DNA of 64,000 nucleotides, taken from assembly GCF_000169175.1 (NCBI RefSeq), contig NZ_AAWS01000036.1, positions 1 to 64,000 on the forward strand, given 5' to 3'. Source of the stretch: Microscilla marina ATCC 23134 (lineage in GTDB: Bacteria > Bacteroidota > Bacteroidia > Cytophagales > Microscillaceae). Positions 1-8,400 of the stretch are shown here, piece after piece. The first letter of the stretch is position 1, and each line of letters opens with the position of its first letter. The position numbers and the translations under genes were made by a program. The notes beneath the pieces are model-generated. The model was not told where the DNA came from and did no database searches. It worked only from the letters and a program-made list of their open reading frames with translations.

Positions 1-205
1 TTCTTGTTGCAAACCCGCTCAGACTTAGACAAATAGTTAAAAAAAAGCTAACAATAAATCTCATGTAGTTTTAGTTTAAAATTATTTATGAAATGTTTTT
101 TTGAACAAACTCTAATGGCTTAAGTATTTTCAACTTAAGCTCCTAAATAGAAGAAAGCTTTTAACTTTTGTTCAAGACCAAGTTAAAAACCTGGCGCTAT
201 TCTCA

Positions 206-231
206 GGTTTTCAGTCAGAAGACTGAAAACC
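206..231. other. Perfect hairpin at the 3' end of the GIY-YIG gene
   Basis: An 11-bp perfect inverted repeat (GGTTTTCAGTC / GACTGAAAACC) encloses an AGAA tetraloop. It lies just beyond the stop of the minus-strand GIY-YIG gene, so it may end that transcript, but there is no clean U-tract. The 205 bases to its left are AT-rich and hold no gene I can support. Confidence 0.5.
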
Positions 232-239
232 AGTAGGTG

Positions 240-533
240 TTAAATCTCATCATTCAAAAATATCCACTGTGGATTCTCTGCGTTAATGAGGGCTTCTTTT
301 TTCTCCCGCCTCCACCCTTTCAGTTCTTTTTCTCTGTCTATGGCATCCTGTGGTGTATCAAAACGCTCCCAATAGATCAGGTGATAGCAAAAATACCTTC
401 CCGTAAAAGTTTTAGGGTTCCCTGCCTGACTAGCGTGTTCCTCCAAACGCCTTACAAGATCATTGGTTACCCCAATATACAAGGTGGTTCGCTTGGGGTT
501 GGTAGTGATATAAACAAAGTAATTGCCGTTCAT
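240..533 (-). CDS. GIY-YIG nuclease superfamily protein (UvrC/URI-type)
   Basis: A 97-residue single-domain protein. Residues 5-30 show the family signature: YFVYITT, then LYIGVTNDL followed by RRLEEH. Downstream are the conserved K-x-FTGRY strand and the AIDREKELKGW helix with its catalytic-type Glu. Small stand-alone GIY-YIG proteins of this length are common in Bacteroidota and are thought to cleave DNA with a single active site; their cellular role is mostly unknown. It is isolated, with a hairpin at its 3' end and a degenerate direct-repeat block upstream of its start. The family assignment is secure; the biological role is not inferable from the context. Confidence 0.9.
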   Translation of the reverse strand: MNGNYFVYITTNPKRTTLYIGVTNDLVRRLEEHASQAGNPKTFTGRYFCYHLIYWERFDTPQDAIDREKELKGWRREKKEALINAENPQWIFLNDEI

Positions 534-551
534 TTTTTTATGTTTTTTTTA

Positions 552-898
552 GTCATGCTGAACGCACGTGAAGCATCTGGCGTTGATCCCCTTGCATTGG
601 CTCTAATAAAAGTGCTTGACACTCACTTTACACCAGTTCCCTCACACGTTCGGGAGGACTCGTAAGTCATACTGAACGCACGTGAAGCATCTGGCGTTGA
701 TCCCCTTGTGATTATAGTAAAAGCTACCTGTTTTACACCAGTTCCCTCACTCGCCCTTTGGTCATACTGAACGCACGTGAAGAACCGAGCTTGCGAGCTC
801 AGCGTAGCTAATCTGGCGCTGATCTCATATCAGTTCAGGAGCACTCATACACTGATTGTACCAAGTACCAGTTCCCTCACTTTTTCGGGAGGACTTTA
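552..898. repeat. Three degenerate direct repeats (about 100-140 bp)
   Basis: Units begin at 552, 666 and 761 with GTCATRCTGAACGCACGTGA, continue with ATCTGGCG(T/C)TGATC and end with CAGTTCCCTCAC followed by a variable tail (TTCGGGAGGACT in units 1 and 3). Unit 3 carries an extra insert containing GAGCTTGCGAGCTC. No coding sequence is supported here. It looks like a strain-type intergenic repeat. Confidence 0.8.
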
Positions 899-908
899 GT
901 TGAAGTTG

Positions 909-2282
909 TTATCCCACCAATTCCCTCAAAAACAAACGATGCGCCTTGCCGTCAAAATAACCCCGCTCGGCACTGAACCAATGCAAGTAGGTGCGCATAT
1001 CTTCGGCACTGATGTAGCGGTCACGTTTGGCGGTGGTTTGCATCACGCAATACTGGTAAAACTTCTCAATCCAGGCGGCGCTTACTGGGGCAGCCTCAGC
1101 AAGCTCGCGCCAATTGCCTGCGCCAATGCGTGGGTCAAGCTCCAGCGTGTTTGCCTGCCCAAAAAAGTGTTGCCACAAACGGCGGCGGGTACCTTCATCG
1201 GGTTTACTAAAGGTCACGAGCGAATCAAACCTTCGTTCAAAAGCCGCATCAATCGCCCCTTTGTGGTTGGTCGCCAGAAAAATCATCCCTTGATATTCTT
1301 CCAGTTTGTAGAGCAAATACGCCACCTCCTGGTTGGCGTAGCGTTCGTTGCTGCTGCCTGTACCGTTGCTGCGTTTGCCAAAGAGGGCGTCGCCTTCGTC
1401 AAAAAACAAAATCCAGTCGTGTTGTTCGGCAAGGTCAAACACCTGGCGCAGACGCTTACTGGTTTCGCCCACGTATTTGTCTACTATGTTCGACACATCT
1501 ATGCGGTACAAGGGTTTGCCCGCTGCTTGCCCCAGTAGTGCCGCAGTCAGGGTTTTGCCCGTGCCCGAAGGTCCCGCCATCAGCAAACGATAGCCTTTGG
1601 CTCCTACTATACCTGGTTGTTGGCGTACCTCGTCGTAGTGGTGTACCCATTTGCGGGCTTGGTCTAGCAGTATGCCTGTTTTTTCATCCATCACCAGGTC
1701 GTCCCAGGTTTTGCTGGTGGTCAGCAAAGTAGCCGGAAACTCTGCCCCGTATTGGGGTTGCCAGGGTTGTTGGGTCAGTAGTTGGCATTGGTAGCTAGAG
1801 TTGAGCTGTAGCACCATGTCTATAGCTGGAACGGCACGGGTAGCGGGCAAGGCAAGCGCCCCCAAACGACGGAGCGCAGCTTGGGGCAAAAAGAGTTGCC
1901 AAAATGCCCAATGCTCGTCATCTTTAGCCAATAAAAAACGTGCTGTACCCACGCTTGCCTGTAAATACTTGGTTTGGCTGATTTGTACTAAGCCCAAGCG
2001 ATTAATGGCTTGTTCGTCGAACCCTGCATCTACAGCATCAGCCAACAGCCTGCCCCATATTTCGGGAGCACTGGCATTGGCCAGAGCTAGGGCAATCACA
2101 AGTCGTTCATCTTGGCTAAAGGGCAATAGCCAGGCTTGATCATCTTCGGCCTCCAGTAGCCCTGGGCAATGAGGTAGTACCTGAGTCGTGCCGGGCTTAG
2201 CCACTTGTTGGCAGCGCACCTGCAAGTAGCTAATAAGCCATTGTAGGTCTGGAGGGTATGTTTCGGTGTTGATTGATTTCAT
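909..2282 (-). CDS. AAA+ ATPase, eCIS-associated (Pvc15/Ycf46-like)
   Basis: A 457-residue protein. Residues 1-200 form a helical N-terminal region; the AAA+ core follows. Walker A GPSGTGKT is at about 237-244, Walker B ILFFDEGDALFG at about 291-302, sensor-1 LATN at about 336-339 and the ERRF arginine finger at about 349-352, so it should hydrolyse ATP. ATPases of this type (Pvc15-like) are regular members of extracellular contractile injection loci, where they are thought to act in assembly or cargo loading. That role is supported here by the Pvc16-type protein 2.3 kb away, on the opposite strand. It is the last gene of a minus-strand run 437-aa protein, lipoprotein, ATPase (36 bp gap). No sheath, tube or baseplate gene is in the window, so the eCIS link rests on family and context. 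Confidence 0.85.
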   Translation of the reverse strand: MKSINTETYPPDLQWLISYLQVRCQQVAKPGTTQVLPHCPGLLEAEDDQAWLLPFSQDERLVIALALANASAPEIWGRLLADAVDAGFDEQAINRLGLVQISQTKYLQASVGTARFLLAKDDEHWAFWQLFLPQAALRRLGALALPATRAVPAIDMVLQLNSSYQCQLLTQQPWQPQYGAEFPATLLTTSKTWDDLVMDEKTGILLDQARKWVHHYDEVRQQPGIVGAKGYRLLMAGPSGTGKTLTAALLGQAAGKPLYRIDVSNIVDKYVGETSKRLRQVFDLAEQHDWILFFDEGDALFGKRSNGTGSSNERYANQEVAYLLYKLEEYQGMIFLATNHKGAIDAAFERRFDSLVTFSKPDEGTRRRLWQHFFGQANTLELDPRIGAGNWRELAEAAPVSAAWIEKFYQYCVMQTTAKRDRYISAEDMRTYLHWFSAERGYFDGKAHRLFLRELVG

Positions 2283-2319
2283 TTTTCAATGCGTTTTGTG
2301 GTTTTCTTTGTAGTCTACT

Positions 2320-2883
2320 TTACTCTTTTAAAATTTTATGTTGTATGTCAAGTGCCTCTTGTAAAATACCTAACTTAAAAGTATACAGTATGACAATTGC
2401 TTCTTGGGGGCTGGTGCCCTTAAAGTAAAAATCGGTAAAACTAGGGGGATTTTTTTGCTTAGTTTTAGGCAAAGTCTTGATATAGCGTCTGCTCCAAGAA
2501 GTGGTATCTTTGAGGTAAGGCGTGTAGTTTTTTTTGAGGTAATCGTTGTACTTGTCTAGCTGTTTTATAAAACCAGACAACAAGCCCACCTTGTTAGTGC
2601 GTTTGATGTAGATTACTTTTGATGTAGCTTTAGAACTTGTACCTATACTTTTACCATACAAGTACTCTAGTTTGCTTAATTTGTCAAGGCTCCTTTGGGT
2701 AGTGGCAGTGTCTTTTAAGGTTGCTATACTGACATCCATGCTTCTGCTATAATTCACAATTGATGACCAAAGCATGTTACTTATATTAGTAAGCCTATCA
2801 CTTTTATATTGATGTTTGCTAGAGTTGCAGCCTATTATCCATAAGCACAAGCTTACTAAGGTTATTTGAACGAACGCCTTCAT
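2320..2883 (-). CDS. Predicted lipoprotein of unknown function
   Basis: 187 residues, opening with a lipoprotein signal peptide whose lipobox is LWIIGC (Cys at about 19), so it is predicted to be membrane-anchored and periplasmic or outer-membrane facing. The rest is Lys-rich, mostly helical and contains no motif I recognise. Its ATG overlaps the stop codon of the upstream 437-aa gene by one base (TAATG on the minus strand), which implies translational coupling. Inference: the pair could be an effector plus its protective lipoprotein, since such overlaps are common for toxin-immunity pairs, but nothing in either sequence proves it. Confidence 0.7.
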   Translation of the reverse strand: MKAFVQITLVSLCLWIIGCNSSKHQYKSDRLTNISNMLWSSIVNYSRSMDVSIATLKDTATTQRSLDKLSKLEYLYGKSIGTSSKATSKVIYIKRTNKVGLLSGFIKQLDKYNDYLKKNYTPYLKDTTSWSRRYIKTLPKTKQKNPPSFTDFYFKGTSPQEAIVILYTFKLGILQEALDIQHKILKE

Positions 2884-4196
2884 TATTTTTTCTGATGGTT
2901 TAAGTGATAAGATTGCATTTTACCGTTTTCCAGCTTCCAAAAGGTAGCGTTCGCCAGGCCTTCGTTTTCATATACTCCTTTTTGACCAGTTGCTCTTACA
3001 TAATACCCAGGGTATTTTTTAGAGGGCTTGTAAAAGCTTTGCATTTGTTCTTTATATTGAGTTTTTACTTGCATATAAAGCTCATGATCTAAAGAGGGCA
3101 ATCGGTGTTTGCTTAACAATTGGTTAAACTCTTTGCTAATGGTATGTTGGTTTTCATTACCGTTAAGCCCTCTTTGTACATAACCCAGTGCATCCATGAC
3201 CATCTCGTCCAGTCCTTTTTTAATACCTGTAAGGGAGCGTATATTATCACCCAATTGCTTGCTTTTGCCATCGGCAGACTGCAAATGCTTGAGTCCTCGT
3301 GTTACTCCATCGACTAGTTTGAGGGTGTCCAGTTGTTTTTTTGACTTGAGCACGGTGTCCAGTGCCTTGTAAAATTTTCTTGCCACCCCCAAAGTAAGTT
3401 TCAACTTGCCTCCTTCAAAGGCAATGCCCGCATATTTAGCAAATGTTTTCATATCAAAACTGCCCTTTGCCGAACCTTTCATTCCGCCTATTACATGAAA
3501 TTGCCCATTGCCCGTAATAGACACTCCCCAGTTTTTCAAAAAACTATTTTCTTTCTGGTATTCGTTTTCGGGAGCCACCTTTTTCTTATCCATAGGGTTG
3601 CGCTTGGTTTTTATGTCGGTTTGGGCATAGGCTTGCGCTTCTTGTACGGTAAGCTGTTTAGCGTGTGCCTGTTGTTTTGCCAATACTTGTTGTTGGTACC
3701 GACGGGCGTGTTTACTACGGAGCTTGTTAAAGGCAGACCCAAATACTAAAGCGGCTTTCGAGGCTCCTGGCATTGCTGTCAGCCGGTTCCCACCTTCTAC
3801 TGCTTTTAGGTGAAAGTCGCGGCAAACCTGGGCAAGTATTTGTTTGTCGTTGGTGGGCATTTTGGCTTTGCCCATTTCTACTCTATAGTGGCTAAATACA
3901 TATTGCACCAGCACCACTCCATGGTACTTATTTACCAATGCCTCAAGATCGGGCTTTTTTATCTCAGTCGTTTCCTTGGGGCTTGTCTGGGCTTTTGCTT
4001 TAGCCTGGGCTTGGCGCTCATTATATTTTCTCACTATCTCATCCCTTTTGGCGCGACGAGCAGCTACCATTTCAGGGTTGCGTTTGGGCTTGTCTTTTAA
4101 TACTTCGTCCATGAGCAAAGGTGCTTGTTCTTGGGTAAATTGCGGTGCCTCATGTTGGGGCTGCAAATCGTGTTCGGGGTTTGCGTGTGTAGGCAT
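2883..4196 (-). CDS. Unrecognised 437-aa protein, possible injection-system cargo
   Basis: I do not recognise a family. Residues 1-90 are low-complexity and rich in Gln, Pro, Lys and Ala, with a charged helix (AKRDEIVRKYNERQ); residues 90-200 look helical, and residues about 220-437 form a second region rich in Gly/Lys/Leu ending in a hydrophilic tail (YYVRATGQ...). There is no signal peptide, so it is cytoplasmic or loaded into a secretion machine. It is the first gene of the minus-strand run 437-aa protein, lipoprotein, AAA+ ATPase and diverges from the DUF4255 gene. A disordered leading segment followed by a distinct C-terminal domain is what eCIS or toxin cargo often looks like; that is an inference from context only. 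No HExxH (DUF4157-type) motif is visible. Confidence 0.6.
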   Translation of the reverse strand: MPTHANPEHDLQPQHEAPQFTQEQAPLLMDEVLKDKPKRNPEMVAARRAKRDEIVRKYNERQAQAKAKAQTSPKETTEIKKPDLEALVNKYHGVVLVQYVFSHYRVEMGKAKMPTNDKQILAQVCRDFHLKAVEGGNRLTAMPGASKAALVFGSAFNKLRSKHARRYQQQVLAKQQAHAKQLTVQEAQAYAQTDIKTKRNPMDKKKVAPENEYQKENSFLKNWGVSITGNGQFHVIGGMKGSAKGSFDMKTFAKYAGIAFEGGKLKLTLGVARKFYKALDTVLKSKKQLDTLKLVDGVTRGLKHLQSADGKSKQLGDNIRSLTGIKKGLDEMVMDALGYVQRGLNGNENQHTISKEFNQLLSKHRLPSLDHELYMQVKTQYKEQMQSFYKPSKKYPGYYVRATGQKGVYENEGLANATFWKLENGKMQSYHLNHQKK

Positions 4197-4617
4197 GTGG
4201 TTTAGTTTTGGTTTGTAAAAAAAATCTGACGCAATGTTAGGTCTCTATCCGTCAAAAAATCAAAGTTTACATGTCAAGATGTGCAAATAGGGTGAAAAAT
4301 ACTTTATATAGTTATATTATTAATTTTTATATTTATAAAACAAACTATGTAAAATTTCTGCTCTTCCTGTTTATAATGCCTCTAAGTGCTTCCAAGGATG
4401 TTTTTGCATTTTTTTAGATGTAGATAGTATTAATACAGTTTTTTGTATAACTATAGTAATCGATATACTCCTCTTGGCACATCTTAACGTCCAGATTTTG
4501 CCTTTCGCTTGCCTTTCTCCCTAACCTTGCATCGTCAATTAATTACAAGTCTTTCGGGATTACGAATGGCTTCGCTCAAACAATAAAGTAATAAAACCAT
4601 CTAAATTAATATATCAA
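4197..4617. other. Divergent intergenic region, no gene seen
   Basis: 421 AT-rich bases separate the divergent 437-aa and DUF4255 genes. I see no open frame with coding character and no strong hairpin. It presumably holds the two divergent promoters, but I could not identify a convincing TTG/TAnnTTTG pair. Confidence 0.5.
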
Positions 4618-5169
4618 ATGATTACTCCTATACTACGACTATTACAAAGTGCATTGACCGAGCACCTGACAAGTCAGTTTATGCAAAACTCATTTACCAC
4701 ATTTAGCGTGGTGGTAGACAAACTCGTGAGCCGTGATGGTAAGTCTACCCTCGACCCGGCGCTCAATCAGGTAGTCATTACCCTGCTCGACATCCAGGAA
4801 GAACGCACCGTGCAGCGTAGCCGTACCAGCGACTCCGGAGCACCTTATCACCTCAACCTGATGTTGTTGTTATCGGTGCACGAAAAAGAAGAACAACGCG
4901 ACCAGCAAGACTACCTCAAGGGAATGGAGTACCTCGATGCGGTATTGAGTTTTTTTCAACAATACCCCACTTTTACTCCTTTGACCCATCCCAACTTGCC
5001 TGCCAGTGTGGAGTACCTCCAGTTTGAGCTTGCCAACGAAAATCTGCGCGAAAACAGCTACATCTGGACAATGACCGGAGCCAAACACGCGCCTTCGGTG
5101 CTCTACAAAGTACGCAGTGTAAGTCTGGGGACCAGGCAAATGGCAAATCGTGTTCCTCAGTTTAATTAA
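4618..5169 (+). CDS. DUF4255 / Pvc16-type protein (contractile injection system tube terminator)
   Basis: 183 residues matching the DUF4255 pattern: an N-terminal helix (ILRLLQSALTEHL), then a strand with LDPALNQVVITLLDIQEERT, the central LNLMLLLSV strand, and the helix GMEYLDAVLSFFQQ, ending with a W-containing strand. In Photorhabdus virulence cassettes and other extracellular contractile injection systems the Pvc16 family caps the sheath/tube end during assembly, and the gene normally begins the structural operon. Here it is followed by 300 bp of repeats and an unrelated T9SS surface protein, so the usual downstream sheath and tube genes are missing. It may be an orphan copy or a rearranged locus. 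Confidence 0.85.
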   Translation: MITPILRLLQSALTEHLTSQFMQNSFTTFSVVVDKLVSRDGKSTLDPALNQVVITLLDIQEERTVQRSRTSDSGAPYHLNLMLLLSVHEKEEQRDQQDYLKGMEYLDAVLSFFQQYPTFTPLTHPNLPASVEYLQFELANENLRENSYIWTMTGAKHAPSVLYKVRSVSLGTRQMANRVPQFN

Positions 5170-5255
5170 TTATGAGTTACGCAACTACGAATTGGTCAAT
5201 TACGGTAAGCACTGCGTAGACTAATTCGTAATTCCAAAAGTTTATAATTCTCAAG

Positions 5256-5328
5256 CAGTGCCTTGCCGCATTTCAATTGTTTACACAGCGATTAAATTTG
5301 TTTCCCATAGTGCAAGGTGCTGTTTTTT
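5256..5328 (+). terminator. Possible intrinsic terminator after the DUF4255 gene
   Basis: CAGTGCCTTGC at 5256-5266 pairs imperfectly with GCAAGGTGCTG at 5312-5322, which is followed by TTTTTT. The loop is unusually long (45 nt), so this is only a candidate. Confidence 0.3.
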
Positions 5329-5337
5329 AGTAAGTCA

Positions 5338-5480
5338 AGAGTTGAGAGTCGGTAGTGCCTAAAGGCTACTGACTACTGACTACCAACTATGGACTAAAAG
5401 ACCAATAAAAGAATCAAACTCTAAACCCAACCCAGGGTAGCTCAAGTCAACTACCGACTCCTGACTACCAACTAAAAAAC
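5338..5480. repeat. Degenerate heptanucleotide repeats (ACTACCG/ACTCCTG type)
   Basis: Runs of seven-base words such as GACTACT, GACTACC and GACTCCT precede the next start codon, with one reverse-complement run (GAGAGTCGGTAGT) to their left. The same repeat occurs between the genes of the 50-59 kb cluster. Confidence 0.75.
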
Positions 5481-5484
5481 TAAA

Positions 5485-8400
5485 ATGAAAACATTCACCC
5501 TATTTTGCGTGCTCCTCTGGTGCCTTGCCCAGCCCTCCTATGCCCAAACCCAACTTCGGGGACGGGGCACCAGCTTTGTCATTACCACGCTGGCTGCCAC
5601 CACTACTACTAGTACTCCTACTTATATAGAAGAAGAAGAAAGTGCCTCGGTGGGAGAAGAAAGCACATTTGCCGACCCGGTGGCAGTTATTCCTGCTACG
5701 CTTACTACTGCCTGCAACAGTGGCAAACCCGTGGAGCTTTCGCCCATTATCATCAGCGAGCAAAGCCCTGGTTCGTTTGCTGTGGGTAAAGGTACTTTGG
5801 TGCTTGCATTTGATCATCCCGATTTTGTGATCAGTAAGTTGCCCAGAGTGACAGTAACGGGAGCCCCTGGCGATTTCCTTGCTCCTACTGTAAAGTTAAA
5901 ATCAGGCAAACTCTACATAGACTATGATTTTGTGGGTACTACCAAGGTAGGGGGCATTGTGCTGAGTGGGCTGGAGGTGAGGTCAAACAGTAAAAATAAA
6001 GGCATAGTAGCTCAACTAAAACCCCTGAGTGGTTACGCCCACTTTACGGGATTGACTACTAGCGCCGTTTTTGCCACTGTACAAGGCATCAATGCCACCA
6101 CAAGCAGTGCGCTTCCTGCCCCAACTAATATTGGGGGCTTTGGTGTAGTGTGTGCCGGGGGCAATGGCTTTACTTATACTGCCGATCCGGTGCCCGATGT
6201 CACGGGCTATTTGTGGAAGCTGCCCGTGGGCTTTCTTGCCAACAATGATCCGCACGCAATTCAGGTATCGGCAGATCAGTATTACACTGCCGACAATGTC
6301 ATCACTCTGGACGTGGCAACTTCGGCAAGCGTGGGAAACAAACTGCTACAGGTCAAAAGCGTGAATGATTGCAAAATAAGTACTACGGCACGCAGCAAAA
6401 CCATTCGGGTAGCAGCTCCACCCAACCCCAAGGTAAGCTTACCCGCCACGAGCTTTCCCGACAACGATTTTTCTCCGGTAAATATCACCGTGACCAACAG
6501 CCCCGCTGGAGGCATAGGCGCGCTCCGGGGCGATGGAGTAATCGGTAACAAACTCTATCCAGGACTACTTTTTCCGGGCACGGGCTACAAGGTGTATTAC
6601 GACTATGCCATCAACAATTGTACGGTGACGGCGAGTACCTCTTTCAGCGTATACGATGCCGATGCAGTGGTATTGGGGCTTGCCACGAGTTATTGCAGTA
6701 ATGTAGTTACCAGCAGGGCTGTGACCATTGCCAATCTAAGTTCAGCGTTGGGGGCAAAACTTTACAGTCCTACAAACAGGGTAGCCCCTTTAAATTTACT
6801 GCCCTTGGGCGGCAACAACTACCGCTACACTTTTAGCGGCCAAGATTTGTATAAACGCTACGGGGCAGGGGCATACCGTTTTGAGGTGACCCAGGCCGGG
6901 GCAAGCGTACCTATCAAGGTGTCTTTTCAAATTACTACCCCTCCCGCCCAAAGCATTACCGGAGGCACAGGCGCCCAGGTATGCGGCGATGGCAGCTCTA
7001 TTTATAATTATAGTTCCAGCATTGCTGCCACCACCGACGAATTTGAATGGTCGGCACCCGCAGGGGGCGCTACTTTTGTAGGAGGCATCCACCGCCAGGC
7101 GACAGCATCGGTAGTTTGGTCAGGAGGTACCCCTACGGGAACCAGCAAAATCTTGCGCCTTGCCCAAACCCGCAATGGTTGTACTACCATTACCGACTAT
7201 GCGGTGAAAGTTTTTGCCCTGCCTGCCCCCGGCATTGTAGGGGATTTGACCCCCTGCGCGGGTGAAACGGTGACTTATACTTTAGATCAGGTTGGCAACG
7301 CAAGCGGCGGCACCTACAGTTGGCAGGTAGCAAACGGGCAAATTGTAGGAGCAAGCAATCAAGCTCAGATAACGATCAAGTGGGGCAACGCCAACGGCAG
7401 TCTTAAAGTGACCCAAAACCTCAATGGTTGCACTAAAAGCGCTGAGGTAGCCATTATCATCAAGGCATTACCCACGCTCAGCATTGAAGGGTTCAATGCC
7501 AAGCGCAGTTATTGCGTAGGAGATGCCACTCCTGTGGTACTTACCCCCGTATTTGGTGGTACTGCGGCGCTACCTGCTGATTACCTCACCACAGGCAATT
7601 TTGAAATCAAGCGCATAGCAGGTAACAAACCAGCGTCAGCTTCCTTTGTTCGCTTGGTGGCGCAAGGTGGAGCCCTTACTGATCGCTGGTTGCCTGCTTT
7701 TCCTATAATAGGCTCAGGTGAAGCTGCCATTCCAACGGATGCCAACACGAACGAGCTCAACCTCAACGCCGGGCAGTACCTTATTCGCTATACTTATACC
7801 AATGCCAACGGTTGCGTAAATCACTCGGCTGCCTATGCTATTACCATCCAACCCTTGCCTACCCTTAGTTTCACCGGGCTTGCTGCTGAGTATTGCAGTA
7901 ACGACTCACCTGTAATGCTGTCAGCATTCAAAAACGGGGTACTCACCCCGCTTTTGCCCGGTTTTATTGCAAGAAATACAGCCACGGGTGAAGAAAAAGC
8001 CTTGGGGGGCAACCTACTCAACCCTGCCGACTTCACGGCGGGCAAATATGAGTTGTTTTTAGCACTTGCCAGCACAGGCAGCACGGGCTGCGCCAACACC
8101 TCCAGCCGCGATACAACGGTGTATTTTGAAGTAATTGACCCACCCGCGAGCGTGCAGGTAGTAGCCGAAAGGCGTTGGAACGAGGATACCCTCCGTTTTA
8201 CTGCGGTTGCTGGCACTCTTGTGTCAAGTTGGGCGTGGAATTTTGGTAATTTGATCGCCACCACCGCGAGCGTGTCTTATCCGGTAAGCCCGGACAAGCA
8301 AGGAAGCATTCCATTACTGAATTATAGCCTAAACGCCACCAATGCCTCCGGTTGTAGCGAACAAATCAGCCAGGCGTTCAAAGTAGATTTTGATTTTGCG

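Noticed and set aside
900-1538. Long + strand frame opposite the AAA+ ATPase gene
   Set aside because: A shadow of the GC-biased codons of the real minus-strand gene.
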